Positions 12,301-21,187 of a DNA stretch of 64,000 bases are shown in pieces (the first letter of the stretch is position 1; every line of letters begins with the position of its first letter). Below the pieces are notes generated by a model. The model saw only the letters and a program-made list of their open reading frames with translations. It did not search any database and was not told the origin of the DNA. The stretch is taken from positions 293,501 through 357,500 of the forward strand of contig RPFO01000256.1 in NCBI GenBank assembly GCA_009746045.1, in the 5' to 3' direction. The position numbers and the translations under genes are program-made. Source of the stretch: Mesostigma viride (Eukaryota > Streptophyta > Mesostigmatophyceae > Mesostigmatales > Mesostigmataceae).

Positions 12301-15300
12301 AACAACACATTCACGAATAAAACACTTGTAATACTGCTACTAAGTATATATATCTAATATATAATTACTAAATATATATAGAGAGAGAGAGCGATCCCAT
12401 CGAGTACTCGGCAGTATCAGGACCTCCTCCACCCCATGCACGACCAACCCCACCAAACCATGTACTATAAGCCCTCACCTCGCGAGGTGGGCACCATGGT
12501 GGGCAGCACCCTACACAACCCCAACAAACCGTATGCTATAACGCGGTCACTATAAGCCCTCACCTCGCGCGGTCGGCACCATGGTGGGCAGCGCGAGGGT
12601 GATCTTGAGGAAGAGCTTGGCCTTGCTGCGCTGGTAGTACATCAGGCTCTCCTTCTCGGAGATGGAAACACTCAGCACGTAGAGAGGCTCCTTGTCTGCA
12701 CGGCGGCTCGATGCCTTGACGGCCGCCTGGAGGGAGGTGGCCGAGAGTATGAGCGAGTTGAAAAGGGGGGGTGAACGGAAGGACCGAGCGAGCCGCCAAG
12801 CAATCGATAAATATTTGCGACGTGACATTCAACATCACAACGGTTGCTACGTGACACCACCCGTGTGCCAAAAACAACGTCACTATTGAAATTAGTTGTA
12901 ATACCCCCAATCTGATGCTATCTCATGTTTGTCCCATATCCCCATCACTCGGCCTCTATTTGTCCGGTTGCCACGTGACATGGCATGGGATACACAATAC
13001 GGCCACGCATAACGTGGCTTTGAAATCCCATCACGAGCCATGCATCCATGCTCAGGCGGTGGCGGAACAGCGCAAACGTAGCTTATGCTGGCGCACAAAA
13101 GGGACACAAGCTAGCACACTACATGGGGTACAACAGTACACCAGTCCGTGCCTCAACAAATCTCAACCTAGCATGTATCCCGTATCCCTATCCGCGGTAC
13201 GTCCGTGTCGACCGCACAGCACAGAACGCTCACATTCAGGCTGCTCCGGGTGTTCCGGGATGTACTCTCCCATTCTTCAGGCCGTTCCGGAATATAGCCC
13301 CCACCTAGCACCTAGGACGCATGTGTCCACATCCTCGCGACTCCTATTCATGGGCTGTTTCAGAGTTCGGAAGGTCTTGCACTCTACCCACACCAACCGC
13401 ACACTCACGTTCACGCTAGTTCAAAACTCTCTTTTAATTGCCCAGGTCACTCACGTTCAGGCTGTTGCGGAAGCTCTCGCAGTGGTCGGGCTGGAATCCC
13501 CGTGGCATCGCGATGTAGAAGTAGGGCAGGAAGCCGTGCACAAACGCGCACACGCTGTTGCCTGTCGGGAAGGGCAAGAAAGCAAAGGCAAAAGAAGAAC
13601 GAAGTTTGTGCGGAGGGCGTGGGAGCAAGGGCTAGCATGCAGGCAGTCAGCGGGCAGCAGCCAGCAGAAAGGTTGGATTATGAATTATTCCAGGCGAATG
13701 TGAACAGGCAACAAAGCGCAGGCAAAGAGAAATGGGCAGGACCAAGATTGCATTACTGAGAAGGCGTGGGTGTGGGTGTGGGTGTGGGTGTGGGTGTGGG
13801 TGTGGGTGTGGGTGTGGGTGTGGGTGTGGGTGTGGGTGTGGGTGTGGGTGTGGGTGTGGGTGTGGGTGTGGGTGTGGGTGTGGGTGTGGGTGTGGGTGTG
13901 GGTGTGGGTGTGGGTGTGGGTGTGGGTGTGGGTGTGGGTGTGGGTGTGGGTGTGGGTGTGGGTGTGGGTGTGGGTGTGGGTGTGGATACATGCATGCACA
14001 GCAAGAGGTTGAACAAGTGTCAGCACTCTGGCCGAGATGCGAGGAAAACTACTCTCTACTGCTTGCTCTTCATGCAAGGCGACTCGGTATGGACCGGACT
14101 GCCGCAGCCACTTGAAACCAGTCTCAACTATATACTCTTCTATATTAAGTCACCACCAATCCCAAACGATTCAAGGGGCCCAATCCCAGCTTACCCGAAG
14201 TGCCACCACGAGTCTCACCGTATCTTCAAGGTCACCAGCCCTTTCCTGGCTCCCCACATGAGGGGCCTTCAACTGGTGCTAATGATATGGTGAGCCCGCG
14301 CCATGACATTCGAATCCAAACTCCAAGCACCTAACAAAAGCCATTGCCTTGCAAGACTACAGCTCGCCATGCAAAACCGTAAAGTACTCTTCAAGCCACG
14401 CGACTTTCCCAAAAGAGTGCTACATGAGGAGTGCTTCTTGCGGAATTCGTGCGTCCCAATTCGCCCAAAAGATATCCGCAAGGCATGGCTGGCAGCTCGC
14501 CGGCATGACTCCAGGGAGATTGTGGACATTAAAGTTAGGGAGTTCACGTGCACTATCAACATTAAAGAGCGCGAAATGCTCTACAAAGTACACTCCAGTA
14601 GCTGGCTACTGTAGCCTACACGCCATGCCAAACCAAGGTCCATGAAAACAATGCCCTCGACTCGTATTCCAGTTATACTCTACAAATACGATATCCCCTA
14701 GGACGCCTCTGGATGGGGGGTCACCCTGGCCAACCTAGCATCTGATTACGCCAGAAAAAGTGGCTGTACCTTCTTCGGTCACCCCGGCAAACCCTAGCAT
14801 CTCATTATGCCAGGAACTAGAGGGTGGCTGTACCTTCTTCGGTCACCCCAAAGACACGGAGGATGGGGGCCTGCGCCCTCGAGGGGAACGATGGTAGATA
14901 CTCCGCATCCGGCTTGCCAATAATGTAGTCGATCTCGAGCTGCTGGAAGACTGATACAACAGATAGAACAGATAGGACAGATAGAAGGAATAGACCAATA
15001 GATGATGTAGTCAATCTCGAGATGCTGGATGACTGGTACAACAAATGGAGTAATTAAAACAGATAACACAGCAATATATATTACCTTACAAATGTTTCAA
15101 TGCCTTTATGCCCGGTAAGCGTCTAGGCAGTTAATGGCAGCACTAACTTGAGCCGTGTGCACGGGGGGGGGGGGGGGGGGGGGGGGGGGGAGAGCTTAGA
15201 TACAGAGATGTTTCGGGAAAGACGCCAGACAGTGGATCAGCCATTCAAATGTGCACCTTTGCACAAAAAAGGGGTACCTATATTAGTTTGTGTGCACCCC

Positions 15301-15727
15301 TCCGCCATCAAGACATAGCTATCCTTAATCCTGAAAGGGTTAGAAATTACTAAAATGACCAGGAGTAGAAGGATTACCATTACGTAGTCGGAATTGAAAA
15401 TGCCTTTAAAGAAGAGTAAAATCAAATACTGCTGTGGACATATACCGTCAAGTACAAACACTCTTCTTGTATACCTATGTCTTTTTCCTTGGGGTCGAAG
15501 GGTGGCAAGTCCGGTCGCTTCCATCGTTCGCCACGCTCTGCAATGTTCTCCAGGATAACAGCCTCTTCCGCAGCCACTTCATCGATGTCTTCAGGCATGT
15601 AGCCCGCTTCATCCTCCTCGTACAACATTTCAAGCATTTCATTTTCCGTGGGAGCCCCATCCTCATTGAAAACGCGCTTTGCCGGTGGCGGAGGCCCCCC
15701 GGGAGTAGGCCGCTTTCGCGCATCCAT
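354..15727 (-). CDS. POLD1: DNA polymerase delta catalytic subunit (partial, 16 exons, 3' part beyond left edge)
   Basis: Family-B replicative polymerase: 5'-3' synthesis plus 3'-5' proofreading in the nucleus. Exons on the minus strand: 15475-15727, 14834-14950, 13455-13561, 12564-12726, 11504-11711, 10660-10795, 10217-10354, 9314-9391, 8028-8119, 7269-7335, 6088-6159, 5551-5637, 4292-4411, 2886-2981, 1762-1869, 354-443. All have GT-AG borders and the frame is kept throughout, giving 644 codons. The start is the ATG opening [11 protein letters not shown], a short basic N-terminus. Exonuclease motifs: Exo I FDIEC (D308, E310), Exo [10 protein letters not shown] (D394), Exo III YCLKD (D507). 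Polymerase motif A is DFASLYPSI (D595), about 7-8 residues earlier than in the human enzyme as I remember it. Motifs B and C and the C-terminal cysteine clusters fall outside the window. Introns carry many copies of exon ends. Junctions are inferred from protein conservation; small shifts are possible. Confidence 0.93.
918..1137. repeat. GGAAA-type polypurine repeat
   Basis: Imperfect array of GGAAA, GGGAAA and AAGGAAGG units, nearly pure purine on the plus strand, within POLD1 intron 15. The gene's sense strand is therefore polypyrimidine here. Confidence 0.9.
1260..1761 (-). repeat. Donor-side echo array of POLD1 exon 15
   Basis: The real exon 3' end starts at 1762, read on the plus strand as CCAGCGTGCAGTAGCAC. 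Degenerate copies of this junction begin near 1733, 1648, 1576, 1494, 1396 and 1270. The copy at 1733 keeps the flanking CCCACC that reads as a GTGGG donor on the sense strand. Linking segments such as GGTTACCAG..CGCCAGCATCA also recur (near 1422 and 1674), so the duplicated unit spans exon end plus intron. Confidence 0.75.
1925..2150 (-). repeat. Acceptor-side echoes of POLD1 exon 15
   Basis: The real acceptor region at 1862-1912 (TTCCAGCACCTGTCACCG, then a stretch containing AAGGAACCAAGCGGG) recurs at about 2018-2070 almost intact. More weakly it recurs at about 1949-1966 and 2120-2137. These lie upstream of the exon on the sense strand. Confidence 0.65.
3354..3735. repeat. Minisatellite, ~25 bp unit, in POLD1 intron 13
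   Basis: About a dozen imperfect units of the type AACTAAAAGGGGGCCCACCG, each followed by GGTCTT or GGTGTT. They alternate with a shortened form (AAAAGGTTTCACCGGG), giving a visible 50 bp higher-order period. Confidence 0.9.
3826..4055 (-). repeat. Donor-side echoes of POLD1 exon 13
   Basis: The exon 13 end, read on the plus strand as CCTTGATGCTCTGGCC followed by GCGTGCCAGCAGGAA, is repeated as CCTTGGTGCTCTAGCC at about 4022 and CCTTGGTGCTCTGGC at about 3828. Both include the CCAGCAGAAA continuation. Confidence 0.7.
4077..4215. repeat. Degenerate AAAAGGGC-type short repeat
   Basis: Repeating GGGCCGAAAAGGGCAGAAG-like units of about 10-11 bp in POLD1 intron 13. A similar but independent array lies at 62290-62715 in the phosphodiesterase gene. 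Confidence 0.8.
5140..5550 (-). repeat. Donor-side echoes of POLD1 exon 12
   Basis: The real junction at 5544-5570 (TACCCACCTTCAGGCAGTAG on plus) is echoed near 5407, 5266 and 5146 as CCAACCTTGAGGCAATAG, CCCACCTTGAGGCAGTAT and CCCACCTTGAGGCAGTTG. Spacing is 120-140 bp. Another weak copy is near 5290. Confidence 0.75.
8185..8262 (-). repeat. Acceptor-side echo of POLD1 exon 9
   Basis: The stretch around 8205-8248 (CCCTCCACGCCCAGATCCTT then GGCAAACTGGGC) copies the exon 9 5' end at 8085-8125 (CCTTCCACGCCCAGCGCCTT then GGCACGCTGGGG). It lies upstream of the exon on the minus strand. Confidence 0.75.
8284..8706. repeat. Long polypurine tract (GAGGGGGAGAGGG units)
   Basis: About 420 bp of almost uninterrupted purines on plus, built from GAGGGGGAGAGGGGAGAAGA-like units. 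It lies in the POLD1 intron between exons 8 and 9. Mirror-symmetric purine runs of this kind can form triplex (H-DNA). Long open frames in it, for example a proline-rich one on minus, are composition artefacts. Confidence 0.9.
9955..10120 (-). repeat. Donor-side echoes of POLD1 exon 7
   Basis: The exon 7 3' end (10211-10265, plus strand CCGCCACGCCTTCAGCAGCT, then GGCGCTCATCGTCGTAGCAA) is repeated at 10065-10120 and again at 9958-10014. The farther copy is the better preserved and still contains CAGCTGGCGCTCATCGACGT. Confidence 0.85.
12235..12520 (-). repeat. Donor-side echoes of POLD1 exon 4
   Basis: The real junction (about 12551-12600, GCCCTCACCTCGCGCGGTCG then GCACCATGGTGGGCAGC) is copied near 12471-12508 with GCACCATGGTGGGCAGC intact. 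A weaker copy lies near 12238-12270. The closer copy sits about 86 bp from the real site and keeps the CTCAC that reads as a GTGAG donor. Confidence 0.85.
13766..13985. repeat. (TGTGGG)n hexanucleotide microsatellite
   Basis: 220 bp, about 37 perfect copies, in POLD1 intron 2. Translates in all frames (VG, CG, HP, TP) and so produces false open frames. It does not match the plant-type telomere repeat and is internal. Confidence 0.98.
15163..15190. repeat. Poly(G) run of 28
   Basis: Uninterrupted G28 in POLD1 intron 1. Other homopolymers in the window are G21 at 33353-33373 and about C19 at 33682-33700, both in SecA introns. Confidence 0.95.
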
Positions 15728-16985
15728 TCTAGATTTAAAATAGTTGACGTTTTCTACGAGAGGTTCGCGTAGACGATAGCTATCCCGCCATACTGCATGC
15801 TACACCTCGGAAATTACGATGTACAGCCGTCCATGAGTTCCAGGTGCGCTTATTTTCGCTGCAAGGTAGGGAAATGCTGGGTTAGGCATGAGATATACAG
15901 TCCACAACTCCAAGGTGCATTCTCGAATAACAGTGCGGCAGCGTCTTCTAAAATTTAAGATTTGATTCTCTGTATTCTCGCTTGATGCTCAACTCTGTTT
16001 ATTTTCTAATGATGCTGGCCACCATGATCGTGGTACTGCACCAGGAAACAATTTGCGGTAAGCCATCTTCATCGCTTGAATCCTCCCCAGTTTGGCGGGA
16101 AAACGGGACAAGCACCAAGGCCTTGGAAATTGCCGCGAGACCGCCAGTGCCAAGCGGGACCTGTTGCGCGGACCGATGCGACGCGATGCGCGGTGCTCCC
16201 GTCTCGAAACTGGATCGGCCAGGACCCGGGGGGCGGCGCGCAGGTCCGCTCCGGGCCGTGCTACTGTACGGGCACGCCGGCATCAGTTAAATTGCGTGAT
16301 CCGCTGGCAGGGACTGACTGAAAGAGATTCTAATGAAAGTACAAAGCCCGCCGGCGTTGGGCAAGGTATAGTTGGACCACAAGTGGGAGCTTACTGTTAG
16401 CACCAGCCACGGCTGAGTTACAGCCTTAAATAGAACTATGATATGCAAATTCAAGTCACGGACTAGTGGACGGGTCTCCGGGACTGAATGCCCGGCGCGG
16501 CCGCCAACTCTATGGCAGTTTGTTGGGCAAGAGTTAACATTGATCACAGCTAGGCTAGCTGCCGTGATGACTATGTTAACTCCTGCCCTACATAAAGCCC
16601 CGATTGACTCAGGTAGTCATGTTGAGGCTATCAATATGTCTTTACGTTGTTTAAACAATTATCGAGCTAGTTCTTGGCCGATCCCTAACCGGTCCGCACC
16701 AATGAAGGTGCCGCACGTACATCCTGCCCTTACACGCAGGCGGGTGCTCCACATCGAATCACTTGGATCGTTTCAACGATCCATCAAGACAATAATGCCA
16801 TTTACGTTTTGTGGTATTCTTTCATGCTTAATTAACCCATAGTCCGCTGACCCATTTTTGGCACTTTTGTACCCCTGAAAATGAAAAAAAACATAACTCA
16901 CAGGCCACAACTCCAAATACCCCTAACCAAGATGCTTGAGCTAGGAGTATCTACACTTCAAGGGCTTTCAGAATATGCAATAATA
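15728..16985. other. Intergenic stretch upstream of POLD1, no recognised gene
   Basis: Contains the presumed POLD1 promoter (minus strand) next to 15728, but no clear TATA-like element was seen. An open frame of 134 codons at 16438-16842 (+) and one of about 100 codons at 15982-16290 (+) match nothing I recognise. They lack supporting splice or motif evidence. Confidence 0.5.
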
Positions 16986-16999
16986 CCTTGGCTTTTTCA

Positions 17000-17397
17000 A
17001 ACCAGGGCTGCGTGCTGTCGCCCTACCTGTTCATTATTGTGGTCGAATACGTAATGATTCAGGCACGCAAGCGATTTACCCGCATCGTGGGTAGGGAACC
17101 AGGGGTGCAGGTTCAGTTGCCAACCACGTCTGGCATGGCGGAGCGGAAACGGAGATTCGGCTAGCGGACATCATCTACGCAGACGACACCACCCTCTTCG
17201 AGGACACTAGGCACGTGCAGACGTGGCTTGACTGCCTGGCTATCGAGGCCCGTGAAGTGGGGCTTGAGGTCAGCAAGAAGACCGAGGCTCTGGCGGTTGG
17301 GCTCACGGGCCGCTCACCCACTCACCGCCCGACCTCTTTCTCCTTGACGGCCCTCGAGTCCTGTATCGGGACCATGTCAAGCTGCTGGGCAGCCTAA
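17000..17397 (+). pseudogene. Non-LTR retrotransposon reverse transcriptase fragment (broken)
   Basis: Around 17000 the reading NQGCVLSPYLFIIVVEYVM is the conserved RT segment before the active site. At about 17166, in another frame, LADIIYADDTTLFEDT carries the catalytic YADD box, followed by WLDCLAIEAREVGLEVSKKT typical of LINE-type RT. The frame difference shows at least one frameshift. The match stops near 17397 at the HVKLLGSL segment, where an AAGT tetranucleotide run (about 17396-17430) begins. The logical continuation (SCEADVEHRISLAW) appears 2.2 kb away near 19624, so this copy looks interrupted by other insertions. No endonuclease domain of the same element was found upstream. Confidence 0.85.
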
Positions 17398-17433
17398 GTA
17401 AGTAAGTAGGTAAGTAAGTAAGTAATTAAGTAC

Positions 17434-17815
17434 TTGCGTGTCATGCGCAAAGGCATGCCACGGATGCGCAAAGGCATGGGGGGCCTACTAAGGCCTCTTC
17501 GTGATTTGGACGAAGATGATGGACAAGGCCAAGTGGGCCCAGGTCATAGAGGACAACGAGCCCCCCCCAGTGGGGAAGCGCCCGCGTGTGCAAACCCGTG
17601 GGAGGCACGCCAGACAGGTCCCCTAGGGCAGCGTGAGGCTGTCTAGATAGATGTTGTAGTTAGAATGTTGTTAGATAGATGTCATAGGTAGCGGATGTAG
17701 ATAGCTTAGACCGGTAGGACTGTTTGCACCCATCCATCCATCCATCCATCCATCGGGGTTAATGCTCCGTGACTCCCCAACGGGAGCACGAGACTAATTA
17801 ATTAATTAATTAATG
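17434..17815 (+). mobile_element. LINE 3' end copy with stem-loop and (TTAA)n tail
   Basis: Matches the 3' end at 20338-20698: the coding tail MMDKAKWAQVIEDNEPPPVG (here frame-broken upstream), then a UTR with TAGATAGATGTTGTAG and ACCGGTAGGACTG, then a (CATC)n run. It ends in GACTCCCCAACGGGAGCAC, which can fold as CTCCC/GGGAG, followed by TTAA repeats. Conserved hairpin plus simple tail is what LINE reverse transcriptases recognise at the RNA 3' end. Confidence 0.85.
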
Positions 17816-17836
17816 CCACGGAGTACTATTAATTAG

Positions 17837-18112
17837 GAACATAACTCCGTTGGGAGTATATGTAGCACATAGCCCAGAGAAGGGGCATATGAGCCTATAA
17901 TACATTCTAAGCTATACTTCCTGCAAGAGTGGGAATGTAAACAACACTTGCGCTAGCTAGGTGCACCAGGGTACCTGCATCCCCATGATCTATCAAGCTA
18001 TGCCCAGCGAAGGGAGAGCCTGTCATGGCCCGGGGGAAGATCATCATAGCTATACAAAAGCTAGAGCGTGACATCTCAGCAGAGAGCAGCTCTCTGCATG
18101 GGCACAGCATAA
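17837..18112 (+). mobile_element. Short interspersed element, CTCCGTTGGGAG family
   Basis: Begins GGAACATAACTCCGTTGGGA next to TTAA repeats and includes AGAAGGGGCATATG, CTTCCTGCAAG, GGTGCACCAGGG and GGGGAAGATCATCAT blocks. Related copies: 45259-45525 (+), 20735-20873 (-), 47680-47965 (-), and fragments at 45770-45815 (+) and 48366-48410 (-). No coding capacity. Its CTCCGTTGGGAG end resembles the stem of the LINE tail, so it may be a non-autonomous partner (inference). Confidence 0.75.
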
Positions 18113-18239
18113 CTAAATAAAGCTAGGCATCATCTGGAGTGTGGCACATCATCGGCACGCATGTACATGGTTAAATAAACTATAAAGCGCGTGGCTTAGC
18201 TAGTATAGTGCCTGTACGAGGCGTACATGTACATGGCGC

Positions 18240-19208
18240 CACGGTCTATCTATTCTACACTACTACTGCTGTATTCCCCTAGGCTGGGGCTTCTGGAGTC
18301 GCTGGGGCCGCGGTGGTCGAGGGGGTCGCGTGCCAGGGCTTGTAGCCGACGTAGATGGCCGCCCCCTTCCAGTACACCGGCTGGCCCGCCTTGGTCTGCC
18401 GGAGCTGGAGGTAGGTCGGCCATAGCTCCCGTCGCCTTTGTTGCTGCATGCGCCAGGGTCAAGTCGTCGTCCACGGTGAAGGGAGTCTTCTCGAGCCGCT
18501 TGCGGCGTCTGAGAAACGAAATCTTGTCCAGGGGGCTCTCAAAGATGAGAAGAAGCAGAGGCGCCCCGGCCTGACCCGGCCCGCACGCGGGGGAGGCGGT
18601 GGGCGGTCAGCTTAATCTCACCAAGGAGGCCCATGCGTGCAAGGATTTTGCTCTCAAACACACGTGCAAGCTTCTCGGAATTCTCACCTTCCTCCATGTC
18701 GAAGTTCTTGACGATGACGTTGAGGCTGCGCTAATGGCGAGCTCGGCCTCCTAGCTCGCGGAGGTCAAGCGTCTGCCGTTGGAGCTGGGCGGCGACGGCG
18801 GAGGTGGTGGAGGTGGTATGTTGCTTAAGCATGTCCGCCCAGGTCGATCGTGATGGGAGGAGCATCGCCGGCCAGGCCAGCAGGGGCTGGCTTGGCGGCA
18901 ATGTCCTTCACTGCCTGGGCGGTGAGGCCGGCGGTGTTCTGCAGGACCTCGATAGCGATTGCATTATCCTTGAGGCGCTGGTCGATGTCGCGGAGCTGGG
19001 CGGTGATGGCGTCGGAGGAGGGGAGGGTGGCGGTGGAGGAGGCGAGGAGGGTGGAGGTGGCGGTGGAAATGGTGGGAAGCTCAGCAGCCAGCGTGCCTCC
19101 AATTGCCGCCACATCTGTGGTGGCAAGGGGGGTCACGTGCTGCTCGAAAGCTTGACGGAGTACTATGCTAATCTCATTAGAAAAGTAATTACACAAAAGT
19201 TTAAACAA
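18240..19208 (-). pseudogene. LINE ORF1-like protein fragment (coiled-coil plus RNA-binding region), frameshifted
   Basis: The upstream part on minus (19208-18825) is an alanine/threonine/leucine-rich helical segment with ITAQLRDIDQRLKDNAIAIE, heptad-like. Further downstream (about 18500-18280) comes FLRRRKRLEKTPFTVDDDLT. After a one-base slip this is followed by RRELWPTYLQLRQTKAGQPV and YWKGAAIYVGYKPW. The order 'DDDLT, QQQRR, LWP, YWKG' matches the ORF1-like fragment at 46090-47160. It lies antisense to the flanking RT pieces, so it belongs to a separate insertion. Confidence 0.7.
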
Positions 19209-19241
19209 ATATCGTCTGCCTCATCCCCCAACCGTTAAGCA

Positions 19242-19493
19242 CTAGATGGGGATGTAATCCTCATCCGAGCTGTCCTCTACTGTAATGGCAGACGAGGCGG
19301 TAGTGTAGCAGCTATCCTCAGGACCAATAACCTCCACCTGCGGACTTCTACCCTGGCTAGCAACGGGCCGCGGGGCCCGTGGGGAGAAAACAGGAGCATA
19401 CCCCTCGGGAAGGTGCTCATCGCAGATGGCAGCCCATTTCTCCTTGTCAATCATGCGGGCGCGGAGTACGGATAGTCCCAGAAGCATCTTCAA
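19242..19493 (-). pseudogene. LINE ORF2 C-terminal tail-like fragment
   Basis: An 83-codon open frame with RMIDKEKWAAICDEHLPEGY, paralleling KKMMDKAKWAQVIEDNEPPP at the end of the plus-strand LINE. It is followed by an acidic serine-rich end (EDSSDEDYIPI) and a stop. Probably the end of a different LINE subfamily on the minus strand. Assigned only by this resemblance. Confidence 0.5.
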
Positions 19494-19617
19494 GCAGTTG
19501 TGTCACATAGGTCCGGGTCGCGCCGCGCCGGTGCCCGGCGCGCGCAAGTTTGCCAGTGGGTTGCGATGGGACAAGGGGACCCTGCCATAATAGGAGGAGG
19601 TGTCTACCTAGTGCCCC

Positions 19618-20698
19618 GCAGCCTGCTCCCCAGCTGCGAGGCCGATGTGGAACACCGCATCTCCCTTGCCTGGCACGCGTTACGCCAATACCGGGCCCTG
19701 TGGCGCAAGCCCCTGGCCAAGATCGAGAAACAGGACCTGTTCAAGGTCCTCGTCCTTCCTGTTCTCACGTATGGGACCGAGACGCGTGGACCCTTACCGC
19801 CGACCTGGCCCGCAAGCTAGACGGCGCGGTCACCAACATGCTGAGATCCATTTTCCGAGTAGGATATGCTGCGCACGTCCGCAATGAGGACCTGTACCTT
19901 GGCATGCCATATATCAAGGAGACAACATGCCATATATCACCAGCACCATCAAGCAGCGGCGCCTGCAGCTCATAGGGCACCTAGCTCGCACCAACCAGGT
20001 AGACACCTCACGTGGCCCCCCCGCGGGACTGCAACCAGCCCAGCCTGGCCGCCACCTCCTGACGTGGGCTTATACATCATCCATTCCATCCCATGTTCCC
20101 CTCCCACTGAGGACTTATGCATGCTCATGTGACGCAGTCACGTGTCTATTAATTAAATGTCCATTAAGCAGCGACGCCTGCAGCTAGTAGGGCACCTAGC
20201 TCGCACCAACCAGGTAGACACCTCACGTGGCCCCCCCGCAGGACTGCGACCAGCCCAGCCTGGCCGGCACCTCCTGACGTGGGCCGGGCCCAGTGATGTT
20301 AGACGCCGCAAGGCCCGCACCTTCAAAGAACAGCTAGTAGAGGACATGGGGGGCCTAGGCCTCTCCGTGATTTGGAAGAAGATGATGGACAAGGCCAAGT
20401 GGGCCCAGGTCATAGAGGACAACGAGCCCCCCCCAGTGGGGAAGCGCCCGCGTGTGCAATCCCGTGGGAGGCACGCCAGACAGCTCCCCTAGGGCAGCGT
20501 GCGGCTGTCTAGATAGATGTTGTAGTTAGAATGCTGTTAGATAGATGTAGTGTGTAGCTGATGTAGATAGCTTAGACCGGTAGGACTGTTTGCACCCATC
20601 CATCCATCCATCGGGGTTAATGCTCCGTGACTCCCCAACGGGAGCACGAGTCTAATTAATTAATTAATTAATTAATTAATTAATTAATTAAATAATTA
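19618..20698 (+). pseudogene. LINE ORF2 C-terminal region and 3' end, internally duplicated
   Basis: From about 19624: CEADVEHRISLAWHALRQYR and FKVLVLPVLTYGTET, then after a frameshift WTLTADLARKLDGAVTNMLR and RNEDLYLGMPYI. This is the usual end of LINE-type ORF2. The segment SIKQRRLQLVGHLARTNQVD occurs twice (about 19939 and 20158). A roughly 90 bp stretch between the copies is itself repeated at 52838-52916. The second copy reads to a natural stop at 20490-20492 with the basic end GKRPRVQSRGRHARQLP. The UTR, stem-loop (GACTCCCCAACGGGAGCAC) and (TTAA)n tail follow to 20698. Confidence 0.88.
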
Positions 20699-20734
20699 AT
20701 CTTCCACCCTAGCTGCTGGAATACATCGCTAGTG

Positions 20735-20873
20735 GTGCAGGTGCACTTCGCGTGCACCCAGAGCTTGTGTAGTTTACACCCTACCCTTGCAGGAAGTAGC
20801 CCAGAATGTATTACAAGCCATATGCCCCTTCTCAGGGATATGTGCTACATGTACTCCCAACGGAGTTATGTTC
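20735..20873 (-). mobile_element. Short interspersed element, CTCCGTTGGGAG family (partial, inverted)
   Basis: Reverse complement of the 5' half of the 17837-18112 element, with CATATGCCCCTTCTC and ACTCCCAACGGAGTTATGTT. It directly follows the LINE tail and is bordered by TTAATT-rich DNA on both sides. Confidence 0.75.
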
Positions 20874-21187
20874 TTAATAATTTAAATTAATTAACTAATT
20901 AATTAATTAATGATGGAGGACCCACAAGAGCCTTCATGCATGCAGCCAGTGGTTTGACATCTTGTTTGTTTAGAAGATATCAGCAGTTTCAAGTAATCGC
21001 CAATGCCCCAAGTACTGGTTTTGTGCATCTAGAAGAAAGATGCATCAAACCACTGGGTGGATACAAACATGCTTAACGCAAAAGTTTCGGTTACCTCAAA
21101 TTACACACAAAATTTGTCATCCTGCCGCAAAACGGGCTGCAGATTGCATGCCCTTTGGCTGAGAAGCCCGTGCCATTTGCTCCCTGG

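Noticed and set aside
13766-13985. Interstitial telomere repeat
   Set aside because: TGTGGG is not the known green-algal or plant telomere unit, and similar G/T arrays occur in many introns here.
13647-14115. Long VG-, CG-, HP- and HT-repeat open frames
   Set aside because: Produced by the (TGTGGG)n hexamer inside a POLD1 intron.
17000-20698. Retrovirus-like (LTR) element
   Set aside because: No protease, integrase or long terminal repeats. The YADD-RT context, C-terminal motifs and simple-sequence tail are of non-LTR type.
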